Assembly (NCBI RefSeq): GCF_040183065.1
Contig: NC_091121.1
Span: forward strand, 61,102,287 to 61,166,286
Direction: 5' to 3'
Source of the DNA: Periplaneta americana
Lineage: Eukaryota; Arthropoda; Insecta; Blattodea; Blattidae
DNA length: 64,000 nt
Shown here: positions 24,001-31,299 of the stretch, in pieces
Layout: each line of letters opens with the position of its first letter
Position numbering within the stretch: the first letter of the stretch is position 1
Translations under genes and position numbers: made by a program
The notes under the pieces: model-generated
Databases searched by the model: none
What the model was told of the DNA's origin: nothing
Seen by the model: only the letters and a program-made list of their open reading frames with translations

Positions 24001-26665
24001 TTTAAAATCTGGAAATCCTATGCATAGCAGAAGTGACGTCTTGTAGCATGTAGCATAACGTCTATAGCATAATGCTACAATCTAGCATTATTTCACTGCA
24101 GGATGTTCAATACTTACTTCTTACTTCCTAATACATGTGTCCAGCTATAAGCTGATTACAGAATGTTCAATGTAAACAGAAATTTTGTCGATGTTTCAAA
24201 ATGTTTTGCACTGTTTCACATTTAGCATTTGATTTTTAGGTGTATTTTAGTAAATAAACCTGTCAGAGTAACTATTACTGGACTTTAAATAATAATAAAA
24301 AAATTTGCGATTTTCGATATTTTGTGGAAGTTTGTGTATTACTTATGACGAATGATCGGGAGTCGACTGTAATTAGCTATTATTGGTTGAGAAAATCGTT
24401 AATATGGTGTGTGGTGATTCCACAGCTTCGTCATATCTAAACACTCCCAATTTTATCTTTTTACTAGACATTCACAGCTCAAGTCACTTCCAGTAATCCA
24501 CGCTGCATTATTATGTGGTCTATGATTGAAAAAATAATTGTTTAATGTAGTTAATTTCTAGATCAAATTTATTTTTAAATCCTGGTCAATTTTTAATTGC
24601 AGCCTACAGTTTTCGTGAGATTGTGTAATACAAAAACGTGTTGTGAAAATGATAGCTATTTGCGCATTTACTGATCAGGATAAGAGATTAGGAATTACAT
24701 CAATACAACTGTTGTAAGATTTGGCAGTCAATAAGCTAATATAGGCCTATATGTTAATAAGGGAAGCATCTTAAACATTATCTGTAGATCACACTTTCCT
24801 AGCCATTTGGGGAAAATGGAACTTACGGCAAAAATACATATTCATAGTATTGATCTTCTATTGGAGCAAGTGCATGGACACCAAATTCAAAATGTCTGTC
24901 TCTTTTCAGGATGAAATTATCTCCATTTTAAAGATACTGGTATCAAACTTTTTCTCAAATGAAACCATATATCATCTAAGACATACACCACAATGAATTT
25001 CATTTTTATAAAAAGCAAGTAGTGGTAATAATAGTATATTATGTAAAACAGAATCCTCAAAATTCTATGCTGTAAAATATTATATTTATGTTCCATTACC
25101 TACTGAAAAATTAATTTACATTTAGTTAAATAAGAATCAGCTGGAATACATTTAAGACTTCAACAGTAATCGGACATGAGATTCTTGATACACTAATCAG
25201 AATAGTAAGTTATATTTTAGTATAGCATGTGGAAAATAACATAAAGACTATAAAAACTGTTCAATGAAAAATTCAAAGATTGGCAAAAACATACCTAGTA
25301 GCATAGTTATTGCACAACATTTAAATTTCCCTCATTTAGTGCATCCTATTTAATCTAAATGGTACCAAAAATATATTACACTAATTTTTGTAGGTATTCT
25401 GTTATGTCCACAGAAAATCCGGTATTCAAGAGTTGAAAACATCTCTCCTTTTCCAGCACTGCCATATAATAAAACTATGAACGACTTTGAAAGTATTATT
25501 GGATCTCACTAGAAGGCAATTAATGTATGATGAACAGGTCAAAGTTATGCTTCCTTTGTGCTCAAATTTGGTCTTCATTGTGTTTACAGAAAAAATTGGG
25601 TGCAAGATATTTTTGTATTTGGTTTATTTAAGAATATTATTTCGTGGACAATGTTATAAAGAACGAGTCTCAAACAGCATGAATTTACAGTTCCGGTATT
25701 TATGTAGAAGAAAGAAATGCGTACATTATGTACTAAAAGTACGAGGCGCGTCCATAAAGTAACTTTCTCACTCGTCCCACAGCTAGCAAACCATATGTTG
25801 CGCTAAGCGACTGCGTGTATGTGATAGAGTAATGTCCTGGCATGGCGCATGCGCTAGCGGAACTTCCCGAGTGCTCTCAGTAGTTTCGTTGCATTGGTTG
25901 AAGATGGACATTCCTATTCCAGCTACGGCCACGTGAAGTGCGGTCAGTGATAAAGTTAGCACTGATTGAAACTGATCATCAGCTGTGCCAGGTCCATGGG
26001 CAAGCAGATGGTGCGTTGCAGCTGTAGACAATTTTCAGCAGCACGCCAAAATGTGCATGACGAGGAGTGCAGTGGGATGCCAACCACCATCACAGACGAC
26101 CTTGTGGAGCAATGCACCATCTGCTTGCTCATGATGTTAGGCCCAACTGACAGTTGACGATCAATTTCAATCGGGGCTATGCTCTGTGTATTCAAAAACT
26201 TTATCACTGACCACACTTCACGCAGCAGGAGCTGGAATAGGAACGTCCATCTTCAACCAACGCAACGAAGCTACTGAGAGCACTCGGGAAGTTCCACTAG
26301 CGCATGTGCCATGCCATGACATTACTCTATCACGTACACGCAGTCGCTTCGCACAACATATGGTTTGCTAGCTGTGGAACGAGTGGGAAAGTTACTTTAT
26401 GGACGCGCCTCATATGTACAATATTTTTCTTTGGAAGTCCTTGACAGAGATGCAAATAATCTAGTACAGTACTTACTAATGATGGTGATTCTTGCTTTAT
26501 TTTCTTGGCATAATCACGGAAGTAGTTGTAGTATTTTCTGAACAATTCACTCTTCTTGTTACGAACACTAACACTGATTTTCTCACAAAGATGGCAAAGA
26601 TCTTTAAAGGGTATCTTGGAAGCAATTGTAGACTCCATAATTATCTCCTGGAAACCGCATCAGCT
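1064..26665 (-). CDS. LIG4: DNA ligase IV, ten coding exons, C-terminal BRCT part off window
   Basis: ATP-dependent DNA ligase that seals double-strand breaks in nuclear non-homologous end joining, acting with XRCC4. Joining the ten exons listed separately gives 596 codons in a single open frame, co-linear with the N-terminal domain, nucleotidyltransferase domain and start of the OB-fold of animal LIG4. Nucleotidyltransferase motifs are visible: the adenylation motif KHDGER with Lys about residue 268 (KLDGER in human), LDGEMM about 318-323, EGIVLKDP about 417-424 and WYKIKPE about 437-443. Splice phases match at all nine junctions. The two BRCT domains and the XRCC4-binding linker should be encoded to the left of position 1; I found no such exon in 1-1063. 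Human LIG4 has one coding exon, so this gene is strongly intron-expanded. Introns contain most of the mobile elements between 1 and 26 kb. No frameshift or stop was seen in the exons, so the gene looks functional. Confidence 0.95.
1516..1895 (+). mobile_element. SINE (family with GTGG.CAAAG body), interrupted by a MITE
   Basis: After the MITE, TAGAGTATCGCC...GGGGTCGAATCTC looks like a tRNA-derived head (B-box GGTCGAATC). The body GGAATTTGTCGTGGACAAAG matches copies at 47,565 and 52,114. The part left of 1,544 is the presumed 5' start; outer ends are approximate. Confidence 0.5.
1544..1747. mobile_element. hAT-type MITE with 8-bp target duplication
   Basis: A 204-bp element. Termini CAGGCCTGCAGAACT and AGTTCTGCAGACCTG form a 15-bp inverted repeat with one mismatch. 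It is flanked by identical 8-bp AGCTAGAG at 1,536-1,543 and 1,748-1,755, the hAT duplication length. It sits inside the tRNA-like head of a SINE and has no coding capacity. Confidence 0.8.
1937..2246. mobile_element. MITE with long inverted ends
   Basis: The left end GGCTGCGTTCAGCTGGGACA is matched in inverted orientation by the right end TGTCCCAGTGAACGCAGCC, and the pairing continues inward (GCTGGGGTAG / CTACCTCAGC). AAT on both sides may be a 3-bp duplication. Internal sequence repeats GCTGTCGGCCAGC/CAGTGCTGTCG. No coding capacity. Confidence 0.6.
2250..3300. other. LIG4 intron sequence, nothing recognised
   Basis: AT-rich sequence between the MITE and exon 9 with only short chance open frames and no repeat family I recognise. 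Confidence 0.5.
3314..3510 (-). CDS. LIG4: LIG4 exon 9
   Basis: Acceptor CTTCTCGTAG; encodes [28 protein letters not shown] and [15 protein letters not shown], matching human [20 protein letters not shown] and KPEVYIEPCNSVIVQ in the OB-fold. Donor GTATGT at 3,313, phase 0. Confidence 0.92.
3717..4312 (-). mobile_element. LINE 3' end, (TAAG)n-tailed family, 5'-truncated
   Basis: Reading minus, a frame runs from [19 protein letters not shown] through [19 protein letters not shown] to [19 protein letters not shown], the C-terminus of an endonuclease/reverse-transcriptase LINE ORF2. It ends in 3' sequence GCCAGTAAGTAAGCAAGTAAG. About 178 codons are still open, so this copy is relatively young. 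Other copies: 14,215, 22,100, 27,420, 58,908 and 63,361. Confidence 0.85.
4320..5330. other. LIG4 intron with a diverged tandem duplication
   Basis: Segments about 4,380-4,490 and 4,517-4,620 are similar (GGTTCGAACTCAGGACATAA versus GGCTAGAACTCAGGAAATAA, then ACAGAAGAGG). The rest is unrecognised AT-rich sequence. Confidence 0.4.
5333..5456 (-). CDS. LIG4: LIG4 exon 8
   Basis: Acceptor TTCTTCTATAG; encodes [20 protein letters not shown] then [14 protein letters not shown], matching human [21 protein letters not shown] and SHFLCAVA at the OB-fold entry. Donor GTATGT at 5,332, phase 1. Confidence 0.93.
5760..6030 (-). mobile_element. SINE with tRNA-like module near its 3' end
   Basis: On the minus strand a 5' body (CGGAATCCTGGCCAAACAAG..) is followed by a tRNA-like module GGCATAGCTCAGTGGTCAGA ... 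GGGTTCGATCCC (A- and B-box-like) and a tail GAGCGAATTTTTCTCC. The inverted dimer at 61,454 shares this order and tail. Boundaries are approximate. Too degenerate in the acceptor stem for a working tRNA gene. Confidence 0.6.
6427..6673 (+). mobile_element. tRNA-derived SINE, full length, 11-bp duplication
   Basis: Head TGTGGAGTAATGGTTAGCG and GGTTCGATTCCC (A/B boxes), body with CAATATGAGCAAATGCTGGG, and a poly(A) tail. Flanked by AAGCCAGATCC at 6,416-6,426 and 6,674-6,684. Same family as 13,182-13,433 and, more distantly, 59,805-60,030. Lies in LIG4 intron 7, antisense to the gene. Confidence 0.85.
7275..7580 (+). mobile_element. LINE (I/Jockey-like) ORF2 C-terminus
   Basis: The frame includes [20 protein letters not shown] and the zinc-finger-like [18 protein letters not shown], typical of the C-terminus after the RNase H domain, then a stop and CAACAACAACAC. 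5'-truncated fossil in an intron. Confidence 0.7.
7615..7785 (+). mobile_element. LINE 3' terminus with (ATTG)n tail
   Basis: Plus frame [20 protein letters not shown] then ALCSTQE and stop, the usual last residues of an ORF2 in this kind of element, closed by GATTGATTGATTGATC at 7,771. Separate from the preceding LINE piece. Confidence 0.6.
7845..8167 (-). CDS. LIG4: LIG4 exon 7
   Basis: Largest coding exon found. Acceptor TTGTTCACAG; encodes [49 protein letters not shown] and GGWYKIKPE, covering nucleotidyltransferase motifs IIIa, IV and V. Donor GTTAGT at 7,844, phase 0. Confidence 0.95.
8521..10162 (-). mobile_element. Degraded hAT element with candidate terminal repeats
   Basis: TTTTATGCTCGACCAT at 8,521-8,536 is repeated in perfect inverted orientation at 10,147-10,162, bracketing a minus-strand hAT transposase fossil at 8,700-9,240. 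No matching 8-bp duplication was seen, so the true ends may lie elsewhere, for example in the palindrome at 8,403-8,510. Confidence 0.5.
8700..9240 (-). pseudogene. hAT transposase fossil (dimerisation domain)
   Basis: Minus strand, across frameshifts: [33 protein letters not shown], then [20 protein letters not shown] and [19 protein letters not shown]. The last is the C-terminal hAT dimerisation signature (AE.ERCFS.LKRIKT). Stops and frameshifts show it is dead. Confidence 0.75.
10185..10260. repeat. Degenerate (TCAC)n microsatellite
   Basis: Runs of CACTCACTCACTCACTCACT near 10,232-10,255 with diverged units on each side. Confidence 0.8.
10715..10985 (+). pseudogene. DUF4817-type transposon N-terminus fossil
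   Basis: The frame beginning [12 protein letters not shown], then [33 protein letters not shown] and [15 protein letters not shown], matches the helix-turn-helix segment found at the start of a widespread insect Tc1-like transposon protein. Stops interrupt it. Confidence 0.65.
10985..11105. mobile_element. One end of a pogo/Tigger-like element
   Basis: CGGTTAACTGAAGTTCGGTT followed by AAAAAGGGTTTTACTGTA at 11,071-11,107 reads on the minus strand as a pogo-type end (CAGTAAAACCC). No partner end was found. Confidence 0.35.
11278..11420 (-). CDS. LIG4: LIG4 exon 6
   Basis: Acceptor CTTTACAG; encodes [19 protein letters not shown] and [13 protein letters not shown], ligase motif III (human [13 protein letters not shown]). 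Donor GTAAAA at 11,277, phase 1. Short exon with no long open frame of its own. Confidence 0.92.
12013..12062. repeat. (GA)n microsatellite
   Basis: About 25 uninterrupted GA units. Confidence 0.97.
12131..12265 (+). repeat. Dispersed 3'-end repeat (TGTGAGGTTCAGACCTGTCT family)
   Basis: Contains GTGGCTTATTGGTACCACAT, GAGGTTCAGACCTGTCTTCG and ACTAAACAATAA. Similar copies at 30,566-30,632 and 47,285-47,424 on plus, and 53,640-53,775 on minus. The ACAACAA-like ends suggest the 3' end of a LINE. Confidence 0.6.
13182..13433 (-). mobile_element. tRNA-derived SINE, full length, 10-bp duplication
   Basis: Minus copy of the 6,427 family: CACCTGTGGAGTAACGGTTA head, GGGTTCGAATCCCGG B-box, CAATATGAGCAAATGCTGGG body. 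Flanked by CTTTCACGTC at 13,172-13,181 and 13,434-13,443. Confidence 0.85.
13646..13857 (-). CDS. LIG4: LIG4 exon 5 with catalytic lysine
   Basis: Acceptor TTGTTTCAG; encodes [29 protein letters not shown] and [22 protein letters not shown] is the adenylation motif whose lysine carries AMP. His replaces the usual Leu after the lysine, a variable position. Ends in KYFSR at donor GTGAGA (13,645), phase 2. Confidence 0.95.
14215..15000 (-). mobile_element. LINE copy: 5' end and endonuclease segment joined to the 3' end
   Basis: Minus strand from about 15,000: 5' leader GGTACTCACCTTGTCGTGGT, an open frame with [20 protein letters not shown], then the AP-endonuclease segment [20 protein letters not shown] (14,645-14,580) and [11 protein letters not shown]. 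Near 14,460 it jumps directly to the ORF2 end and the (TAAG)-type 3' end at 14,215. The reverse-transcriptase core is missing. Confidence 0.6.
15060..16280 (+). mobile_element. LINE (I/Jockey-like) 3' half with RNase H domain
   Basis: Frames from about 15,130 give a pre-RNase H linker, then a 202-codon frame (15,307-15,915) with an RNase H domain: YTDGS, the E of [18 protein letters not shown] and [11 protein letters not shown], so the D-E-D-D catalytic set is present. A frameshift near 15,915 leads to the terminal zinc finger [18 protein letters not shown] at 15,975-16,040. The reverse transcriptase is missing. Plus orientation, antisense to LIG4. Confidence 0.8.
16485..16660 (-). CDS. LIG4: LIG4 exon 4
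   Basis: Acceptor TTTCATTGCAG; encodes [20 protein letters not shown], nearly identical to human [19 protein letters not shown], then [19 protein letters not shown]. Ends CACAAG before donor GTATGT at 16,484, phase 0. Final part of the DNA ligase N-terminal domain. Confidence 0.95.
17001..17622 (+). pseudogene. hAT transposase C-terminal fossil
   Basis: Two plus frames separated by a stop/frameshift near 17,222. The second carries [19 protein letters not shown] and [20 protein letters not shown], the hAT dimerisation domain ([10 protein letters not shown]). The 5' part of the gene is deleted, so this copy is non-autonomous. Confidence 0.85.
17596..17824 (-). mobile_element. tRNA-derived SINE nested in the hAT element
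   Basis: Minus strand: GTTGGCCTGAGTAGCGTAGT head, then AATGGCATTTAAGTG and GCGACAGGCCTCATATCAGT. Flanked by TTGTAAATGTT (17,585-17,595; 17,825-17,835). Same family as 29,238-29,454. Confidence 0.8.
18091..18290. repeat. Near-perfect 200-bp palindrome
   Basis: Left arm ATGTTAGAAATTTAATTTTT... and right arm ...AAAAATTAAATTTCTAACAT pair over about 88 bases with one or two mismatches. The centre holds a duplicated 24-mer ending GTGTGATGTA. ATATTATGAGAA occurs on both sides (18,080 and 18,332). Foldback/MITE-like hairpin in LIG4 intron 3. Confidence 0.85.
19422..19826. mobile_element. MITE with inverted ends
   Basis: Left ACTATAGTCGTGACGCTGTT pairs with right AAGAGCGACGGGACTATAGT (mismatches), and inner GTTCTTTCGTTGCC (about 19,530) pairs with GGCAACGAAAGAAC (about 19,675). 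Target duplication not determined. A fragment of its interior recurs inverted at 30,322-30,362. Confidence 0.6.
20107..20261 (-). CDS. LIG4: LIG4 exon 3
   Basis: Acceptor TATTCTTCAG at 20,262; encodes [19 protein letters not shown] and [14 protein letters not shown], matching human GDFAMIAYFVLKPRC and GSLTIQQVNDLLD. Donor GTATGA starts at 20,106, phase 1, which completes an Arg codon with exon 4. The open frame continues into the intron to a stop near 19,985, but that part has no LIG4 similarity. Confidence 0.9.
20713..20870 (-). CDS. LIG4: LIG4 exon 2, followed by a GC splice donor
   Basis: Acceptor TTCTGTAG then GATGACAGC; encodes [20 protein letters not shown] and [19 protein letters not shown], the conserved N-terminal domain of LIG4. 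The exon ends AACTTCAG and the intron begins GCAAAT (20,712), a GC donor. Two leftover bases AG plus the first G of exon 3 restore Arg in LLNFRAP, matching human LLNYRTP, so the non-canonical donor is supported by phase and homology. Confidence 0.93.
21905..22560 (+). mobile_element. LINE copy: 5' end joined to the 3' end (internal deletion)
   Basis: Begins with LINE-like 5' sequence (GGAGACAGCCTCCAGATATG; GCAGTCGTGGACAGCCGATG; CATCACCGTAAAAAACAGC). At about 22,115 it passes into the ORF2 end ([20 protein letters not shown]), then a broken GRP segment and a GCCAGTAAGTAAGTAAGTAAG tail. Most of ORF2 is missing. Compare 14,215-15,000. Confidence 0.7.
22978..24369. mobile_element. pogo/Tigger-like element with TA duplication
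   Basis: Termini CAGTCGACTCCCGAT and ATCGGGAGTCGACTG are perfect 15-bp inverted repeats, flanked by TA (22,976 and 24,370). No transposase was recognised; non-autonomous. Hosts a SINE 3' fragment at 23,660-23,815. Confidence 0.85.
23660..23815 (+). mobile_element. SINE 3' fragment
   Basis: AAATACCATCTCGATCCCAC and GTAGTTGATATAGCGTCGTT match the 3' half of the SINE at 51,614. The tRNA head is missing (5'-truncated). Confidence 0.75.
24372..25740. other. LIG4 intron 1, nothing recognised
   Basis: AT-rich sequence with no convincing open frame or repeat family that I recognise. Confidence 0.5.
25748..26408. mobile_element. Foldback mariner element
   Basis: Ends GAGGCGCGTCCATAAAGTAA and TTACTTTATGGACGCGCCTC are perfect inverted repeats near TA dinucleotides. 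Arms of about 240 bp continue to pair. Both strands encode the mariner transposase start: minus [20 protein letters not shown] and [10 protein letters not shown]; plus [20 protein letters not shown] and TITDDLVEQ. The element is thus the 5' part of a mariner joined to an inverted copy of its own 5' end. Confidence 0.85.
26477..26665 (-). CDS. LIG4: LIG4 exon 1 (first coding exon, start codon at 26638)
   Basis: ATG at 26,638 opens 54 codons ([15 protein letters not shown]...) ending KQESPSL before donor GTAAGT at 26,476, phase 0. Protein aligns with the LIG4 N-terminal segment VPFADLCSTLERI. Upstream a good acceptor (TTTATTTACAG) ends at 26,666, so 26,639-26,665 is probably 5'UTR and a non-coding first exon lies further right; I could not locate it. 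Confidence 0.9.
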
Positions 26666-27419
26666 CTGTAAATAAATAAATTAATTAAAGAACTAATACT
26701 ATTACGTATCTGCTACTGCACGATAAAGTCAGTTTATACATATCCTGAGTTATGTAAAAGAATGTTTCGTCCTGAAGAAATTACAAAATAAAAAGTTCAT
26801 TTTTTGAGTGGGGGGGGGGGGGGGAGTAGCAACATAATACTTTCGCTTTACAATATACAACGAGGAAGTAAAATAAATTATAATATCCGAATATATGCAC
26901 CACTATAATTTAGAAACGCGATATTTAATTACATTAAAACCCCGATATAGCGTGGGGGACATAATTTATCCCCACGTTATAGCTGAACCACGATATATCG
27001 GAAGTGATTATCAGAGCTAGGAAGTTCGTACCAAAGCAGCAGATTTCAGTTGAGTAAAGCGAGGAGTATAGATATCACTGCGCCTCACCCTACAGATGAT
27101 ACACTGTATCTCACAAACAACGCACAGTGGCATTCTGTGGATCTGTGTAGAATCGTGAATAGTTTGAAGAATATTAACTTATATTAATATTTTAGGTTCT
27201 AAACAAAGTGGGCTATTCTGTTATTGCATTATTTACGTAATATAAATATAATGCATAATTCCAAAAAAGTAAACTCATCTATTATGAAATAATTATCCAA
27301 ACAGGAGTGCGTAACATGTTTATTTTTTTTTTATTATTATTCGTTAAATGTTGACGTCTCTTGCTGCTATGCATTCAGTGTTACAGTCCAAGTTCAATAT
27401 CAGAATTAGGATACGAACT

Positions 27420-27720
27420 TCCTAGCTGCCATTACAATAGAAACGAAAAATTTTCTTGAAAATAATATTGCGTTTAATTTCCTCCTGAGTATCATTTATA
27501 TTTGTTACTGTTGCTCCCAGGTATTTGAATTTTTCCACCTCTTGAAAGGATAAATTTCCAATTTTTATATTTCCATTTCGTACAATATTCTCGTCACGAG
27601 ACATAATCATATACTTTGTCTTTTCGGGATTTACTTCCAAACCTAATTTCTTTACTTGCTTCAAGTAAAATTCCCATATTTTCCCTAAACGTTTGTGGAT
27701 TTTCTCCTAAAATATTGTAT
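27420..27720 (-). mobile_element. LINE ORF2 fragment (after RT active site)
   Basis: Minus frame GLEVNPEKTKYMIMSRDENI, then NLSFQEVEKFKYLGATVTN, the thumb-side part of a LINE reverse transcriptase. Truncated on both sides. Same family as 63,361-63,975. Confidence 0.75.
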
Positions 27721-27735
27721 ATGTATGTATGTGTG

Positions 27736-27737
<2 letters not shown>

Positions 27738-27791
<54 letters not shown>
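27738..27791. repeat. (TA)n microsatellite
   Basis: About 27 TA units after a TATG-rich stretch. Confidence 0.95.
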
Positions 27792-27794
<3 letters not shown>

Positions 27795-28703
27795 CTCTTG
27801 TTGTTAAGGCACAAGTTGTTTCCCGTTATGCCTACAAAATCCCTTGGAATGCAGTGTTACAACACCGAAGAATAGGTCATTGTCCACTAAGGGCTGTGCA
27901 TATACTGTACCTGCTTATGAAGCACGTTATACTGCAGAAACGCTCTATGCAGTATTATCTTTTACAATGATTTTTTAAGATTGGTTTCCACTAAATGTAT
28001 TATATATTTTATGTTTTTTACTGGGGGACATACTTTCCCCGTGTTAAATACGAATACGCAGTAAATCGGATCGCACTATATCGGACTTCTACTGTATATT
28101 TTACTTCAAAATACAATGTAATAAATAGAATATATTCAGACTTTTGTGATTTTAATATGAAGATATCTTTCCCTTTCATGCGAGTATGTACCGTATATAA
28201 TTTCCAAATTGATGTTCTAATCATCTTACAAATAAAGATGTATGTATGTATGTATGTACTCTATACAAACCCACACGCTTTGACCAATATTTGCCAAAGT
28301 ATGCACATTTAACCTTCATAACCAGGAGAACTTAGGCTACATTAAAATTGGACAGATGGACGTTAAATAAACAATTAGAAAGAAATACGTTTAAGCATGC
28401 ATGTATAACATGTATAATATTAAAATGGCCATCCAATCACGAATCAGAAGCGCGGTTTTTTTGTTTTTACGCCTTCTTCCGTTATAAATGCGGCCATATT
28501 ACTACCGAAAAATTAAAAATAACATTAAATTAAAATTACGTAAATGAGGGACGATTCCTTGATTGAATGTGTCATGTAGCATGAATATACAATAGGGGCA
28601 TAACACACATTAATTTTGTTTAATATTTAAGAATTCAAAATTAAACATAATAGGCACCAAACACGAAAGCATTTATAGCACGTAATTCAACCACTTTACT
28701 TCA

Positions 28704-29000
28704 CAGCTCTCTGCAGCGTAGTGGTAAAGTCAAAAGCTTGAGTGTAGTGTAACCCAGATTCGAACCTCAGGTCAACTTATTTTCTTTTATTGTTGTGACT
28801 ATTACACTTTTATTACGTCATACTACTTTTGACCAATAAAACGGTACGAAAGAACGTCTTTTAACCAATCATGACTGCTTATTGCACAATTTTATCACTT
28901 CCCTAACATTTGTTTATTTTTATCACTTCCTTAGCATTGTTTCTTTGTTTGTCGACATTTCAAACAGAAAATTCTTTACGGTACTATAGGTACTACAGAG
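28704..29000 (+). repeat. tRNA-like head followed by a dispersed repeat
   Basis: GCAGCGTAGTGGTAAAGTC and AGATTCGAACCTCAGG look like A and B boxes. From 28,795, GACTATTACACTTTTATTAC and TATCACTTCCCTAACATTTG recur at 56,240-56,480. Whether head and repeat form one SINE is unsure. Confidence 0.4.
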
Positions 29001-29237
29001 CTATTATTATCATATGTCCCAGAAAAGAGTGGCCAGCGATATGGTTGTTGAATGTGGAATAATAGAATCTGCATCACCTTACCATAAGTAGCTCCTACAT
29101 CAATCATTGTCTGCGATTAAGCATCTCTTAATTACTGTCAAAATACTTATTTACTTGTTAAGTAACCTACTACAGCACTGCGGAAGCAGATATCTTTTTC
29201 AAGCATCTGAGAAATTACGAGGATGTTAAATGTTATG

Positions 29238-29454
29238 TTTTATTTAACAATGCTCGCAACTGCCGAGGTTATGTCAGTGTCGCCGGTGTGGCGGAGTTTT
29301 GTCCTGTAGGATTCTTTTATATGCCAATAAATCTACTGACACGAGCCTGTCGCATTTAATCTCGCATGAATGCCATTGACCTGGTCCGGGATCGAACCAG
29401 CAACCTCGGGCATAGAAGGTTAGCGCTATACCAACTGAGCCAACCAGGCCGACA
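29238..29454 (-). mobile_element. tRNA-derived SINE
   Basis: Minus: GGCCTGGTTGGCTCAGTTGG (A box), GCTGGTTCGATCCCGG (B box), then GTCAATGGCATTCATGCGAG. Short GTTATG on both sides may be the duplication. Confidence 0.8.
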
Positions 29455-29459
29455 GTTAT

Positions 29460-30560
29460 GAGTATATTACAGTACTATGGGCATACAAAGAGGCATCTTA
29501 ATGATCTCTAGAATCGTTTACAATAATTATCTCACAAGCACCAATCTCATGTGGTGCTGTCAGACTTTTAAATTATTTGTGACAAGGAACAAAACTAATA
29601 CCTAATCAGACAGTACACTTGCGAGCTAGAGTTCAGTTAATAAATTACAAAGTAAATCATGTCGACATATTTGAGCCATACAAATTTTATTTAAAGAAGT
29701 TTCGGGCTGGAGACATTATTTTTATATAATCAACCAATTTTTGCACATATCCTCCATATCACCTACATTTATTTATGAAAGAGATTCAAGAAAATAATTT
29801 GAGACAATACTGACTAAATCACTATTTATATATATTGAAAAGTAAATACTATTCTCCACAGCAAATCTCCTGCATATGACTTTCAACAACTTCACAGCTC
29901 CCACAAATCAGAGGAGCACAGCATTGCCTTTATAAAGGAGTATCGCTATCAAAGGGGACATTGGCGATTGGGCATTTATTTAATTCTGAAATTTAATATG
30001 GAGTCTTGAGTCTTTTGCCAAGCGAAAACACTCCTTTAATTCACCATAACTCAAAAATCTATAAAGATTTTGAAGAGCGTCAACTTTTAAAACCAATTTC
30101 CATTCTTTCTCAACATTTCTCTCGCTTTGACTCCCCATCTAAAGTGAAAAATAACGAAGTTTGCCGCTTACCAACTTTTGAAGGTGTAAATAACTACTTT
30201 GAACAGATCATTTCGAAGTCACTATTATTTCCCTCTTTCCAAAAAAAGATTTTGATTCCAAATTTTTTTCTATGCTTTCCTTAGACATTTGCCTATGAAT
30301 TATAAAAATTATAGTGCAATTGATTGACTATCATAGGAGCTACGACATGATAAATGTTAACAAAGGCAGAAAATGGTTATCTCCTTTCTCTCACTCAAGC
30401 CAGCAACATTATAATGCTGCAGCTATCTTTAATTGGTTTTCGTCATATGTACGAGATCTGCCGATGAGAATAATTAATTTAATATAAATTATTATAATTC
30501 ATATACATCATTATTCGACGAATTGACTTGTAGATACTAAGTTATTTTTTTAATTAAGTA
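29460..30560. other. Intergenic, little recognised
   Basis: AT-rich. Only 30,322-30,362 (TATCATAGGAGCTACGACAT) is recognisable, as an inverted fragment of the MITE at 19,422. The 92-codon frame at 30,006 has no recognisable domain. Confidence 0.45.
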
Positions 30561-30565
30561 AGCTT

Positions 30566-30632
30566 TATTGTTGTTGGTATCACTTGTGAGGTTCAGACTT
30601 GTCTTCAGACAGTTAACTAAACAACAATTAAT
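30566..30632 (+). repeat. Fragment of the 12,131 repeat family
   Basis: GGTATCACTTGTGAGGTTCA and CTTCAGACAGTTAACTAAAC match the other copies. Confidence 0.6.
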
Positions 30633-30898
30633 TATACAGACATAAGTACATTATAGTTGTGATTAACTGGAATAGAAAAAAAAAACAAAAAGGAACAAGA
30701 AAATAACTTGACACTTGTTTATGGATATTCCCTACTGGCAATCCAAAACAGATATTAATTAAGTTGCAATAAATTAAAGCCAATAGCTTAGGATGAATAA
30801 CTGACAAAACAGCATGTTACAAATCGATTTTTTTTGGTATTAGTGATACTGAAAACATGTTCTTTCGTAAATATTTCAAGAACAATTATTTTTGCGAC

Positions 30899-30899
<1 letters not shown>

Positions 30900-30936
<37 letters not shown>

Positions 30937-30937
30937 C
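30900..30937. repeat. (ATA)n microsatellite
   Basis: About 12 units; another, 31,254-31,298, follows with GATGATGATGGTGATGATAA at its start. Confidence 0.95.
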
Positions 30938-31253
30938 TTCACCATTATATACAAAATGTATGTTACTCCAATTCTGGTGAAAAATTATGATTATTATTGA
31001 GACACTCTCCAGTCATTCAGTCTATGTGAGGTGATCAAGTGCAAATTATGTCACTATTGTGTTTTATTCTAATTCTCTACACCCATTTAGTAATGTACAT
31101 GAGGATCTTAAAACTAAAATAGAAATTCTCTCATCTAGGTTATTTTTAATACATTAGAAAAGTTCGAAAATTTTGCCATAAGTTACTACACTCTACTTCA
31201 CGAAAACTTAATTCCATACAGCTACTGCAGATATTTCGATGATGATGGTGATG

Positions 31254-31298
<45 letters not shown>
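31254..31298. repeat. (ATA)n microsatellite
   Basis: About 15 units of ATA. Confidence 0.95.
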
Positions 31299-31299
31299 T

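Larger units (their letters stand above)
26932..28094. mobile_element. pogo-like element with nested LINE and TA duplication
   Basis: Left CATTAAAACCCCGATATAGC and right ATATCGGACTTCTACTG are pogo-type ends (CAGTA.AA..CCGATATA), flanked by TA at 26,930 and 28,095. Inner GGGGGACAT occurs inverted near the other end too. Interior holds a LINE fragment and a TA microsatellite. Confidence 0.7.

Noticed and set aside
30006..30284. 92-codon frame MSLLPSENTPLI... as a gene
   Set aside because: Coding-like at first sight, but no domain, promoter or splice context, and no second exon recognised.
30900..31298. A CRISPR-like array suggested by regular short repeats
   Set aside because: These are ATA microsatellites without spacers, in a eukaryotic genome.
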